NCBI GenBank assembly: GCA_037952775.1
Contig: JBANAY010000003.1
Span: 16,182,001-16,246,000 of the forward strand
From: Clonostachys chloroleuca
Taxonomy: Eukaryota > Ascomycota > Sordariomycetes > Hypocreales > Bionectriaceae
DNA: 64,000 bases
Direction: 5' to 3'
Positions 43,190 through 55,299 of the stretch are shown here, piece after piece (position 1 is the first letter of the stretch; every line of letters starts with the position of its first letter). A program made the position numbers and the translations under genes. The notes under the pieces were generated by a model. It was not told where the DNA came from, did no database searches, and saw only the letters and a program-made list of their open reading frames with translations.

Positions 43190-43454
43190 GCCACCCTACA
43201 CACTCCCACCAACGTCATCCAGTCATGTTATGATCAGGGGCCATCAATTCTTTATAGATGTAGCAAACGAGGCTCTATCTAACTAACTAACTCCTCAAAG
43301 AGATTATGATGCGATTAATGCCGAGGTTGATTACAAAGATAGTGCCACCTGGAGTTATATCTCACAACGATGGACAACGAAATGTCATATGAAAGCCATG
43401 ATTTCGAACTCGTAAATCATATCAAGCTCTTTCATCCTTCTATGAATATAGAAA

Positions 43455-46013
43455 CTAACTAGACCCTTGTGATCCTGGACTTGCATAGTAAGGCTCGTTA
43501 GGCATGTACGGGAACTTACGCACCACGACATCGCCCTTGTACTCCCAGAGGTCGGTAAACGATGGCTCGTAGGACAGCTCACACGTCTCCTTCGAGGAGC
43601 CAAAATTCACCACGTCCGTAACCTTGCCATCACTATAGTCGACCCGTACCATGTTGATTGTCTCTTGGTTGGGGCCGACCTCGAAGTAGTTGGAAGGCAT
43701 GAACTGGATACCCGAGTGAGCCGTGGTGAAGACAGTCGTGGGAAGATCGCCCTGTAGTCCGTCATTAGCATTCTCAAGCCTGATCCTATGGATCGAATGA
43801 TTGATCCTCGAATAGTTGAGCACTTACTGTGTGGGGGATATGATGCATGCCTAGGTTGAACCAAACAACCAGATCCGTCTGGTTGAGGCTCTCCCCGTCG
43901 AAAAAGTTATCAAAATTGACGGGCGGGTCGTGGGTGTCTTGATTGTTGTACCGGTGTATGCTATGGGGCTCTGTATCCTTGCGCTGCGAGACCATGATGT
44001 CATGGCGAGCCCAGTTGGAGGCGTTGTGTAGAACAGTCGAATTCTCAACCGTGAGGTGCGCGGTGCCTGTGTACGGCAGAATGCGGTAGCCCCGGGGCTC
44101 GCCGAACCGGTTGGGTTCCTCGCGGTTGACAACGACAACCTGGGCCTGGGCATTAGGAGCCCAGTTGAATCGTCCCTCATCCTCATTCTCGATGAATGAC
44201 CGCTCGATTTTCATCGTGTTGAAGACTTTGCCCTTGGACCAAGGGTAGGTAGTCGTGAACGGCACTTGCTTGATGAGTTCGACCGTGTTATCGGTACCAA
44301 GGATATCAAAATCAGCCTTGAAGTTGAGGACATGGTCGTGCATAGAACCCGACAGCTGATCATGGATGTGGAAGCCATAGTCTTCGTTCTTGGCGTAGAA
44401 GGCAGCCTGGATGTACCCAGAGGCGCGCACTTCAATGGCAAGAGAGCCGTCCATAAAGAAAGTATAGCTGAAGAGATAGTCGTAGTTGCCAAGGGTTGAG
44501 ATGGAGCGGACGACGAATTTAATGTTCTTGGTTGCCGCAACGTATTTCGCAGCGCTATGACGGGCCAGGGGGAAATCACTCTCCGCTTCAAACACACAGA
44601 TATTATTTATATGGGTGCGGGACGTCTCTGACACGTAAAAGGTTGAGTTAAGGTAGGTGGCGTAGTCTGGGCAGTCGTAGCCCCTGAGCAGCTCAAACGA
44701 GTACGGGCCGAAGCCATAGTAACCATCAAGGTAGGCGGTATGCGACTGGATAGGGTCGCTACCAGCGTAGTGAGAAAGAGCTTCCTCCAGGCCTAGCTCG
44801 TAGATGATCCTCTTCCCCTTGTATCTTATATCGTTCAAGATCATTCCAGAATCGCGGCTAAAGCCGATATAGAACGACCAGCCCATCCACTCGACATATT
44901 TCCGTTTGGCATCAACAGAGTACCGGGCCCCTTGGGGAGCCACAGTCACGGGCGGCGATAAAACGTCCTGAGGGAGGATATCGCCTTGCTGATCTGTGTG
45001 GGCCCAAGGGCCGTCGAAGTTGCCTCCCAACTTCTCGACTTTTCCACTCCAGTAAGCATCGCGGAACTCTTCAGTGGACTCGTAAAAAATGCCATTATAA
45101 TACCAGCCCTCGACGAACCACTTTGAGGGGTCTCGTCCAGTAGTATCAGACATGAAATAGAGGCCCATTGGCGTCATGGAACTGGAAGCAAAGATAGACT
45201 GAGGGAGGCTCCAGAAGCCGTCCCATCGCCTGATACGGTCCCCGTCCTGATATAACGGGTCGATACTGCCAATGGCAATAGTGTCGTTGTCGAGCCCCAG
45301 CGCGGTTGCATTCCACAAATCGAGAGTAATATCGGAGACGTTTGCACTGACCTCTAACGTCCACTTGGCGAAGACAGTATAGACATCAGCGGCAAGATTG
45401 CGCACGCGGCCTTGGGTCTTCCTTGTGAAAGAATATTCCAATGGCTCCCAATGTGTAGTGCCATTGACAACAGGGAGAGGTCCAACCAACAAATCTTGAT
45501 AGTAGGGTTCCTCAGTGGCCTGGTTGTTGATAACTGCGCGAGCATACCGGACAGGAGCGGTGCCGTTACTGTCGATATATGCAAGGGCATCGGTCTTGTT
45601 GGGGTGCATCAACTCAACTGAAAGCCTGCGAGGATCGGTTCACGTGAGCGAAGGGCGGCCATGGCGCATAACACAAAGAACAATACCTACAGTGTGTTGT
45701 CCCAGCTTCCAGCATTCTCAACGGTGGTCAGATTGAGTTCCTTCTGAGCGAAGAGCCACGCAACAATGGTGGCGGTTTCCGGTCCCGACAACTCTCCCCA
45801 GATGTTCTCTTTGGGAGCCTCAATGTTGAGGGCATCGCGGACGGCGCAGGGCGCTCTGGGGAACTTAGTCCGCTGCTCCAGGCTGGCAGCTAACGCCCTC
45901 CGACCGACAGCTTGACCTTGGCCCGTTGGGGCAAACTTGGGCAAAGATTGAGAGCAGATTGTCGGCGCCAGAAAGGCGGCCACACCAATGCCGATCCACG
46001 TGTGAGGGACCAT
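43455..46013 (-). CDS. secreted copper amine oxidase
   Basis: Topaquinone copper amine oxidase: primary amine + O2 + H2O gives aldehyde, NH3 and H2O2. Exons 45691-46013, 43828-45625, 43455-43751, total 2418 nt or 805 residues. Signal peptide MVPHTWIGIGVAAFLAPTICSQ; the upstream open frame begins at a GTG, so ATG 46013 is the start. Cofactor Tyr in TLGNYDYLFSYTF; proton-abstracting Asp in LDGYYGFGPYSFELLRGYDCP; copper His pair in SMHDHVLNF and third His in GMHHIPHT, which is completed by the last splice (PHT-GDLPTTVFTTAHSG). Many N-glycosylation sequons. Joins are in frame and complete. Its promoter lacks the CGG-N7-CCG sites of the neighbouring cluster. Confidence 0.93.
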
Positions 46014-48049
46014 GTTTTCCACCCTGCTTTATGATGCCGACAGGTGACAACGCTCTTGAGGGAAAGAGGCATGTTGTACGCTTTGAAAGATAAGACGCTG
46101 ATCTTATATAAGTTCCCAGCGATGTGCCCTTTCAGCCAGCGACACGAGAACGGTCGTGAGACCTCTCCACTGCGATGCGTCAGCCCTCAACTGTTGTGCG
46201 GAACTGCCCGTCCGGCCCGTGCGACGGTGCTCAACAGAGTGTAGCTAGGATCGGCTCAAGGATTAGGGTCGTTCTAGACGAGATTACCATGACTGAGATT
46301 TGCCGGCAAACCGAGTAGAGTAGCGTTCGAATCCTATACCGGAGCTTCTGCCACGTAGGATACTGTTAACCCGAACCAATTCAGTCATGATCTGCGACCC
46401 AGTAACCAGGTTCAGCTCAACAGTATGTACAAGGTCCAAGCCCTTTGCCTGCCCATTCGCCAGATGCAGATCCCAATATGGTCCTGCTTGGCAACCGGCA
46501 TCGCTCTGTATCCGCTGTCGCCAATAAGACATTCCAAAACAGCCGCGCCATAAGCGAACCCCCCCCCCCCAGTACTTGCATAGGTGCAAAGAGCTAGAGC
46601 AGGTGATGGCCCTCGGTTAAGATAATTACAAGGAGGAAACGCCACTAGGATCGAGATCTGCTTCCGGGTACCTCGATCAGGCGCCGAGTAGTTACGCCCC
46701 GGGGAACAATTGGGCAGAGCTGTGGCTAATCATGGCACGCATGCATACCGCTCTCAATAATCCGCGCTATGACCAATAGCTATGCAGCTGCGCAGGGAAT
46801 GCGTCAATGCGAGGTACGGTGGTGGGTTGTTGTTGTCTCACGTATCCAGGAGACTAGCGACTGAATGCATAATTCTGCTCAATAGTACAGCCACATCCAA
46901 GGATTTTCCTGGATGATGATGTCATACAATCAGCGGAAAAAGAAACAAATCTCAACGTGCTGTGTGCTCGGTTGCCTCTTTGTGCCGTAAGTGGCTTGCC
47001 TCTCGGCCAACGGTCAGGCCGGCAGTGGTCACTCGTCTCAGCCCCAGCGGGTAAGTCGGCTCTTTGCCTTACGAGTGCACTATTTTGAAGGTTGACTGCT
47101 AGAATCGACTTGTAAATATGTCTTGGCGTAGGGAAAGACGGATAGTCCCGGTTTGTTCCCCCGGGTTGGCGGAAGACAGTGAAGTCGGCTCTTGACTTCT
47201 AGTCCTGCTTGGTGGCATTATGCATCCTAACATATATGCAAACACAGGGAAATCATGTGGGGACGGATGCTATTCTTGGCTGAAAACACATTAAGCGATA
47301 TGGAGAACGACATGATCGATCGAGGGAACGCAAAATTCTTCAGTGATGTGGCTGTGAATGGCTCCGGAAAGAGTGTTTGATCGACGTCCCCCCGAAAGCC
47401 TGTTTAGCTAATGGAAAAATCCCTTAATATACATACAACTATTCATTTCTTTTGAAGTATTTTATCAAATTCCACTATACGTACAGCCGAGTATACAAAC
47501 TGGATCCTAACAACCCAATTTCGAGCACTCAGTGTGAAACAAAACCGTAAGAGCTACTTATCTGGTTTCTTACATCATCTGGAGCCGTGGAGTGAAAATA
47601 CCGAGAGACTACAGATTCTAAATCCTAGCACGATTGGTATTATGATCATAGCCCACAACCCACTTCCTAGGATCAGCAGTAATAAGGAGACGAGGGTTAA
47701 ATATTTGATGTGCCATCTGCATCTCAATTGTACGTTGTATCATATTCAATTCCGTAAGACTATACGAATAGTCCTTCGCAAATTTGTGCGGACTTCATTT
47801 TTTTCTATAGAGGACTTCACTAACTCTATAATGTGTTGAATATAACGTCTACAGAGCAATTGGCTCGCCCCATCACTTTGTACAAAGGTGGAAGACTCCC
47901 GATTGGCTTTGTATGAACAGTCTTTAGATCTGAATCCATATTTCAGATCTGCAACGCCACCCCGGTGCACTCTCACGCCTAGATTCCCGGAACCATTCAG
48001 TGGAGTCTGACCATTCATCAAACAGTCTTCCATTGGTGCCAGTAGTGTG
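46014..48049. other. 2 kb intergenic region with a 12-C run
   Basis: Promoter of the amine oxidase (TCTTATATAAG near 46102 is a TATA candidate), then no supported gene. A run of 12 C at 46559-46570 lies in a non-coding stretch. Frames at 46284-46645 and 47534-48033 lack any motif. Confidence 0.4.
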
Positions 48050-48874
48050 CTATCCGTAGGCGATCCTCATTTGCTCCTCGGAATCCATGTCGGGATCGAG
48101 AAAGCCGCGGTTTGGCTGGTCTCTCGCACATAAAAGCTTACAATCCACGGGCTTGCGCGAGTCCAAGCCAGTTTTCTCCACAAGCACTCATGTAACATTG
48201 TCTCCTGGAAGTTCACATGATCCGTTATACTGGCCATCCCAGCCAAAGGTATTCATTGCCGGTGTGCCATCAAGGTCAAAGCGCACAGAGAGAAGACCCT
48301 TTTCTGTCACGTCCTCCCATGATAGGTGGTCCTCTGGAATGACAATTATCCAAGACCGATAACGGTGCTTAAATTCAATTTCGTTCCAAATGGCCTCTAA
48401 CGGGCACCAATTTGGGACAATCTGCGGGAGGGGCTCTCTTCCGCGGATCTTGGTCCTCAGCTTCGCGGCAGCATCTTCCTCCGAGAGGCCAGTGACTTCA
48501 CTCCGTTTCATCTCTTTGATTGCGCTCTTTCGAAATGCTTTCTCTCGCCGATGGTGCTCGATGTAATTCTTGATTGTGTCAAAGCTGGAGTACGCGTCAA
48601 CACGTGGCCATTGCATTCCCCGCCAACCGTGAATGGCCTCACAGCCAAGAAATCTTTTCGCTATCTCTTGGACGGCAGTTTCAGTGCGACTTCCAAGAAG
48701 GTAGAGTTGTATACCCAATTTGGGCACCGCTTTGGTCGCTTGAGGAAAGGTAGGACGCACCAAGTAGCTCTGGCCAGCGTGGTCTTGGAAATGAAGAACT
48801 TCATGTTTAGCAGCCTGTATCACGACCGCTCCGCCACCGAGGGACTTGCGTGACCCTTGCTTAGCGCGTGGCAT
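48050..48874 (-). CDS. uncharacterised protein with an in-frame TGA near the C-terminus
   Basis: ATG at 48874 opens MPRAKQGSRKSLGGGAVVIQ and the frame runs to a TGA at 48188-48190 (228 residues). Basic and Trp-containing, with RREKAFRKSAIKEMKRSE and a closing SVRFDLDGTPAMNTFGWDGQ region; I recognise no domain. After the TGA the same frame stays open 45 more codons (VLVEKTGLDSRKPVDCKLLC...) to a TAG at 48050. So the TGA may be a nonsense change, a sequencing error, or the true end. No intron needed. Confidence 0.5.
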
Positions 48875-49943
48875 CTCGTAATGAAATCTTCTACATGCAA
48901 ACCGGATTCGATGTGATGAGGTTGGAATTGGAAGAGTCGGTGAATGTCCGAGAGTCCCATTTTGAAATTTCAAAAAGCCGGATATTACCGCGTTACGTAG
49001 GTTCGAGCTATGGTAAATGTGCCGTGACCTAGCCGGACTCTCGACTCTCAGCCATAGGTTAGAGTCTGCTTATATATACAAGTGCTGACAACGGTCTGAG
49101 CTGGGACGTACCCCATGAAACACTAACTTCTTTCGTCATTTTAGAACGCTATTATAGCTGGTCACCGCTCGACCGACACTGCTTTGTGACAGTATAGCTC
49201 GAGCATCATTTTTTTTTCAAGACTATGATCTTATGTATGCCCTAGAAAGTACCAGGATCTTCAAACTTCCATACAGATATAATCATTAAAGGTTTGTCCC
49301 TGATTGTGCATCGTATGAGGGAGGAAAGGAGCTGTGTTTGGTTCCGTTTGTTGGACCAGTTTCATTCATTGTGTTTAGATGTCGGGCCTGGTATTTTCTA
49401 TTCTTGTGTAAGTTTATACTCGGACTCTCCTCCATTGAGTTAGCTTCTGCCGGTTGGTTAGGGCTTAATGGCAATTTTTCGATACAATGTTTTTAGATAA
49501 TTAATGAATGACAGCTGGATGACAATACATTCAGCACTACAGTTCAGTATTTAACAACTGGATACGCCGCCAGCTATTCGTTCTGCTGAGTTAGAACATG
49601 CATAAGAATGGGACACTGTTTCATATAACACATGCACGAAAGAATCTCGTCAGTTTAATTGGACTAGGAACCAGGAAAACGGTGATCTTTTGAAACGGTG
49701 ATGTGGAACATCAACGTTACATGTACATGTATTGTGATATAAGGTGTCACAGTGACGTAGCTTGTCACTTCCATTTCCACCTGCAGGAATGTGCTTGCTA
49801 ACCCCTCATTTACCAACACGGCAGATATTCTACTTGAAAGCCTCCTAATCTCTTCTTCTCCATCCATTTGGTCCTTCAGCAGTTGATTCACTTGCTTAAT
49901 TAACATTTCTTTTCGCGGATCATCCCATCAAACCAAACACGCA
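48875..49943. other. intergenic region
   Basis: Divergent flank between the uncharacterised gene and the methyltransferase. A TGATGTGGAACATCA-type imperfect inverted repeat and ACATGTACATGT lie near 49699-49730. No gene supported. Confidence 0.35.
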
Positions 49944-50707
49944 ATGTTTGTGCTGGAACAAGTGAAAGAAGACTATAGCAAATTCGCCGAAGTGTATAAT
50001 AAGTTCCCCGCTCAGCCAGCAGGTATTTTGGGGTCTCAGCTCATGAAAATCGCCATTGGAGATGCATCGGGCCTCGTTGTGTTGGACCTAGGAGGAGGGA
50101 CCGGAGTTCATGCTCGCGACGCCCTTGACGCAGGCGCCCGACGAGTAGATCTGGTAGACATAACCCCTAAGATGCTCCAGGTCGCCGAGGACATCGAGCA
50201 GGCCCAGGGACACAGTGGCCGCATCCGTGTCTTCGAGGGGGATGCCGCCTCAACACTTAGCCATCTCCCACTAGAGCCAGCTTACGACATCGTCATGGCC
50301 AACTGGGTCTTTGACCATGCTGAATCCCCGGAGATGCTTGAACGCATGTGGCAAAACGTGGAGAAGTATCTGAAGCCTGGTGGTAGATTTGTCGGCATTC
50401 GCGCTGCAGATTTGGGTCCTGATTTGCAGACCGAAAAGTACGGCGTGACCTATTACAATTTCAAGTCTATTCGAGGGGGCTTGCTTACACGTTTATGCTC
50501 CATGGAGATTGTCCAAGGGCGTTTGAGGCGACGTCTATGAGAGCCAGCTACTCGGGCTCTACTGAGATGCACGAGAAACACGGCCTAACAGATGTGAGGG
50601 TCGTTCCATTGGAGAGTGCCAAGACCATACAACAGCAGGCCAAGTTCTGGAAGACATTTCTCGATAAGCCACCTTTTGTTGTAGTGACAGCGGTCAAAAA
50701 GGACTAG
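49944..50707 (+). CDS. class I SAM-dependent methyltransferase (one run-length frame break)
   Basis: Small-molecule methyltransferase of the UbiE/Methyltransf_11-25 kind. SAM motif I VLDLGGGTGVHARDALDAGA (about residues 46-65), acidic loop VDLVDITPKML, FEGDAAS, and MANWVFDHAESPEMLERMWQNVEKYLKPGGRFVGI. As read, the frame ends at 50540 with RGRLRRRL-like residues. One more G in the 5-G run 50475-50479 restores RGGLAYTFMLHGDCPRAFEATSM and a normal C-terminus (FWKTFLDKPPFVVVTAVKKD) ending at 50707, 254 residues. No intron. Convergent with the next gene. Substrate unknown. Confidence 0.83.
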
Positions 50708-50847
50708 GCATAGGTCAGGGAAATAGTCAATGCCGATTTTATTGATTCATCTTGTGCAAATTCGGTCCTTCATTTTGAGACAGCCGTTCGCTGCCCTGAA
50801 TACTATTTCCTGGGCTTCCGAAGAAGTTCTAGATTGTCCCAGCCATT

Positions 50848-51927
50848 CTACTTTTCCGAAGCAAAGAGAATACCATTACTCTTGCGCATATCTTCCATGG
50901 AAGTCAGCACAGCAACGCTCAGTGCCCTGAGTTGGCCTTCAGCCTCCCTATCTTTTTGCTGGATGATCCGCCCAAGCTCTTTCGCCTCCCAGGTCAAGTT
51001 GAGCAATCCGGTATACTCAGGATTCGTATCGGCAAGTTGCTCGCCCTCCTTCGATCCGCGTGGGACAAACTCAATAGAGTTTATGTCTGTCACGCCAGTT
51101 GCTCCGTTGATCCTAATAGTGCCCTTCTCACAATAGATTTCCGAGGGTGCAGTGGAGGTATAGATCTTGCTTGTCTGCGCATGCACCGTAAATTGCTGCT
51201 TGTGCTTCGATGAGTCAGGCGTGTACTGGAAAAGGATGTGACCGCCACCGTCCACCCCTGTGCGAATGATGACGGGAATATAAGACTGGCCAACAGGCGT
51301 TCCGAAAAGAGCCTGGGTGAACATGACGACATAGCATCCCATATCCCACAGAGAACCTCCACTGAACTTCGGAGAGAGGACGTTGGGTTCCTCTCCCTCA
51401 AGGACCTTGGCGTATCGTGACGAGTAAACCGCCATGTTGACGCTGGCACCGTAGATGGGGCCGAATTTCTCGTTTCTCGTCTTCTCATCGTCCAACAGTC
51501 CCTGAAGCTTCTTGAAGTTGGGCTCTTGGATGTGACGGTATGCCTCGAGAATGAATAGCCCTTTGGAGTCAGCAAGCTTATACAGCCCCTGAAGCTCCTT
51601 GACATTGGATGCAAAAGGTTTCTCCACGATGATGTGCTTTCCGGCGTTGAGGCCCTTGATCGCCTGCTCGTAGTGCAGCGAGTTTGGTGAGGCAATATAC
51701 ACGACATCGACATTGCTATCGCCTAGCATGGCGTCTAGGTCGGTGTACGGTTTGACAGAAGAGGCATCTTTGATCGATGGAGTCTCAGATATGAATTTAT
51801 TGGCCGTGTCAAGGCTCCGTGAGTAGACTGCTGTCAACCTGAACAATGCGGACTCGTGGGATGATTGCACGAAGGAATTGGTGATCCAGTTAGTGCCGAT
51901 GACGGCAAGACCTAGAGGAGCTGGCAT
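50848..51927 (-). CDS. Gfo/Idh/MocA-family NAD(P)-dependent oxidoreductase
   Basis: Sugar/inositol-dehydrogenase-like fold, 359 residues, one exon, intact. N-terminal Rossmann start PLGLAVIGTNWI, VDVVYIASPNSLHYEQAIKGLNAGKHIIVEKPFA with the family EKP motif, then LEAYRHIQEP (His where many relatives have a substrate-binding residue) and SGGSLWDMGCY with the GGGxLxDxG-type block. Cytosolic; oxidises or reduces a sugar or trans-dihydrodiol-like substrate by family knowledge; the exact substrate is not visible. Confidence 0.9.
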   Translation of the reverse strand: MPAPLGLAVIGTNWITNSFVQSSHESALFRLTAVYSRSLDTANKFISETPSIKDASSVKPYTDLDAMLGDSNVDVVYIASPNSLHYEQAIKGLNAGKHIIVEKPFASNVKELQGLYKLADSKGLFILEAYRHIQEPNFKKLQGLLDDEKTRNEKFGPIYGASVNMAVYSSRYAKVLEGEEPNVLSPKFSGGSLWDMGCYVVMFTQALFGTPVGQSYIPVIIRTGVDGGGHILFQYTPDSSKHKQQFTVHAQTSKIYTSTAPSEIYCEKGTIRINGATGVTDINSIEFVPRGSKEGEQLADTNPEYTGLLNLTWEAKELGRIIQQKDREAEGQLRALSVAVLTSMEDMRKSNGILFASEK

Positions 51928-52477
51928 GTTGACGACTTCTTTGGAGCTGGGAGGCTATCGTGGGAACACTGTTGGACGTCGATGAATTCTGCGAGTGCGC
52001 AGTTATTCGGTGCGGGGAGATATGCGACCCGCTCGAGAAGTGGATGCCGTCTATGATCTCATCGAAGGTCGGATTATGGGCGGAATAAATTACTAGTTTG
52101 GTCGATTTGGTCAATGTTGGCCAGCGGCAGATCGCCGATATAGCCAAATTGAACTCATCTTGTTCAATCAAATCGCCGCCAACAATGTCGCTCCTTGACT
52201 TCGATTTGCTGCCCGCACAGACTCAACATCCCTAATACTTCCACGAATCTCAAGACTGAACATATTGTCGGTCTTTTAGTTGCCGAGTTGTAAGTTGAAT
52301 ACGTCCTATTATCGCCCATACTATATTATGGCATGATGTTTTTATGAAGCTGGTATTTTCTGGAACTTGTAATTAATGAATGAATTAGTGAGAGAACTAT
52401 AGCTAGGCTCTGTGAATGAACGAAGAAGAAAAAAACTTGGAAGTCCCCCAACCGTCCAGCTCCTTTGCAGGCTCGCC
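51928..52477. other. intergenic region
   Basis: Promoter of the oxidoreductase and 3' flank of the next gene. No supported gene. Confidence 0.4.
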
Positions 52478-53515
52478 CTAGAACCCTAGCTTCTCAATGC
52501 TGCTGATCAGATCTGAAGGCGAGCTGTAGGAGCCCTTCCCACGGTTCCGCCATACAAAGGGAACAGAGCCGTTTATCTCCAGCTCAGCTTCAGTCTTGTT
52601 CATGTTATCCAGAGCACGTGCAACACAAATTTGGAGTTCTGCATCTGAACCATCGTCTGAGAACTGGTATTCTCGTAAGTGTCGCTTCCACGCTCTCCAG
52701 AGCTTGGGGTGAGAGCCGTCGTCGCTGGTGATATGGATATCCGCCCAAGCCTTCCTCGGCGAGTGGATAAACCACATGCAGGCTACCCGCACATCTTGGC
52801 TTGAAAGCGATGTCTTGTTATACATCTGCCTCAATTGGGGATTGTCCCAAGAAGAGTCATAATGAAGGTTCCGGAATTTGACATTCGCGAGCTGCGCATA
52901 AAAGGCTACTAAATTCGCATAGTCAAGATTACCCAAACGGCTACGATGAGTGACCCTGGCTAAGAGAAAGTTAGAGAACGGTGACCACCAAGGGAGAAGA
53001 TTTCGACGACGGTGATTGACCGCCACAGTGTGTCTAGGCCACTTACAGTTTCTCAGCCATTCCGTAGACAAATGCTCTGAAAACTCAGGCATCCCCGACC
53101 AAAATGGTATCTTTGTTATCCCGGCATGGAAGCATAGCTCCCCCCCCCTCTGTGGGGTCAGGCACGATGGTCTGTCCCAGGCGAACGGTGAACTCGACAA
53201 GCTTGGATTGCTTGTCATGTGGTATGCGCTTGGCCAATGCAATCAGAGTGGCAGTTACGATATTCGCGTGCCCAGATAGCGTATCGGTCTGGCTAGCTGC
53301 CTCAGTCAGAACGACGATTTTCTCTACTGCGCTCACTGTAGAGACGTCATCCTGGTTGATCATCTTAAGGAGGATCTCGCGTGTCGGGCAAGGGTTGATC
53401 TATTTCAGTTGGTCAGTATCTGATCTTCCTCACTAGACATGTTTGAGAGCAGACCTACCAACTCATCGATGGAAATTGCCGGGCTCAGCGCCTGGCTTTC
53501 AGGAGTCGAAGCCAT
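52478..53515 (-). CDS. uncharacterised fungal protein, DUF3632-like
   Basis: Three exons on the minus strand. Exon 1 from 53515 (MASTPESQALSPAISIDEL); join SIDEL-INPCPTREILLKM; then KRIPHDKQSKLVEFTVRLGQTIVPDP, and after a second intron WLRNS-RVTHRSRLGNLDYANLVAFYAQLANV, ending EKLGF at 52478. The W...NL-AF-A-L pattern and length resemble fungal DUF3632 proteins of unknown function (recalled, not searched). The frame changes at a 9-C run (53140-53148, plus strand); with eight bases it reads EGGELCFHAGITKIPFWSGMPEF. An alternative start is 53629. Confidence 0.65.
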
Positions 53516-55299
53516 TGATGGTAGAGCTTCTTGTCCCTCGGAGGCAAATGCAGATGGGAGGTTGGGCAGGCACAGGTACGAATGCATGAGGCGGGGTAAT
53601 GACCCGAAAGTCGCGGGATTGGACGACAATCAATGGTAGTACCTTAACATGTCGCATGTCGGCAGTGGTAGTTTTCTTCCTTCGAACGATAGGATATTGC
53701 CTCTCATCAAGCGAGAGATCATTTACCTTTTGTTGATTTGCTGCCCGAGGTCTTTTTGACACCCCATGCGAAAACAGGCGTTCTAAACTCCCAATATACC
53801 GGGGTGCTAATTGTGTGTTTGACCTTGGGTACACTGGCCAGGGTGACATCAAGATAGGTGCGTGTCCTTCAGTGTGCCTGATTCATGCAACACCATTGGC
53901 AGTAAAACCAAGCCCGACGGAGGCGGGTGCCCAAAGTGTGGAAATGTGCAGCAGCATCTGTACGATCATCAGTTTTGGTTCAATTTTGCTTGGTATTGCA
54001 AGGTAGATTAGTACAAGGGCAAATTTGTCAAGACTTCAAAATTCGCCTTCTACTTCGTCTTGAGATAGTAAATTTGGGCTAGAATTGAAATCGAGAGGGA
54101 ACCACCTCTTCATATTGCGGACGGAGCTGAGAATGCTACGAAACAAGGTTAACGTGGAGCCGCCGTTATAGATGTGCAAATAGTAGTAGTTCTAGTTTGG
54201 TACGTCGTAATGGGGATCTATTTTTGCTGTATCTAGCATGTCGGCAGCAATTAAAGATGACTTTGGGAGAGGCCAAACACATGAGGCAGCACAAGAAGGC
54301 CATGATTGCTACCGAAATTTCATGCAGACCGAATGAAACATCTTTATTCGGGGGTTCAATCAAGACAACTATTTTCGATTCATGAAGTAGATGATTATTA
54401 GATGTGGGCGAAATCTGAAGGCGGTGTGTCAGTCTCATTCTATCCTTTTGTCCAAAGATTCGTTCGTTTATCAAGCAGTAGCTGCAAGAAAGATCAATAG
54501 ATTACAATCTTTGATAATTGGTCGCTTTTAGTAAACACAGGCTAGGTTCAAGAAAGCTCGTAGCGACGATTATAATATAGGAAATAGACCAATGAGCAGG
54601 GGAAGAAGAGACACTCAAGCTATCCTTAACGAAGCCTCCTTGAACCCCAACTCGAAACCGACTATACTAGTGCCAACCAACCCTCTCTAAGTGTCTTCGA
54701 AAAGGACCTTAAAACATTGCCTTGTTAAAGAGTTGGATTACCCTCTCTTAACACGCCTTGGAGCCTTAGAATCTAGAAGGAATGATGAAGTTAGCATAAG
54801 CCAATTTTAGACTGTTTTTTAAAGTCCGGGGTTCCATTTTTTCCCTATCCCTTTCAAACTTGGTGACTAACCGGGTATAGGGTTGAACCCATGCCCGAGC
54901 TCAGCTTGTGGAGAAATTTTGCCTGTCATAAGATCAGGACCTTGAATGTCAGCCGAGAGGTAAGAATCTCTCGAGTTTAAGCAATGCTTTGACTATGCGG
55001 TGAGATGATTTTACGTAAAGGGATTCAGAAATTCGGTCGCCCCCGGCCGAGAGGCGACGCTAGTGCTCTTCATTTATCCCCTGAGAAAAGAGAAGAAAGG
55101 GAATAGTGTCGATTAGCTAATCCCAAGGTCTTCTCTTTTAAGCTTAATAAATAACGAGGAGTCCACGGCCTGTTGAAACAATTTACTTTCCTTCACCAAC
55201 CCCAACACAACTACTCTGAAGTCTTGGCGTTTCGAGCAAGACTACAATCTCTCTTCCAGTTAGTGATCACAGCCATATACCGCCCTTTAGGGCTCTCTC
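53516..55299. other. 1.8 kb intergenic region
   Basis: No supported gene; a 102-codon minus frame at 54166-54474 has no motif. The last 200 bases hold the promoter of the carrier gene. Confidence 0.4.

Noticed and set aside
46315..46345. GCGTTCGAATCC resembling a tRNA B-box
   Set aside because: No T-stem pairing and no upstream cloverleaf.
46559..46570. 12-C run as a special structure
   Set aside because: A single run in non-coding DNA; may be of uncertain length given other run-length problems.
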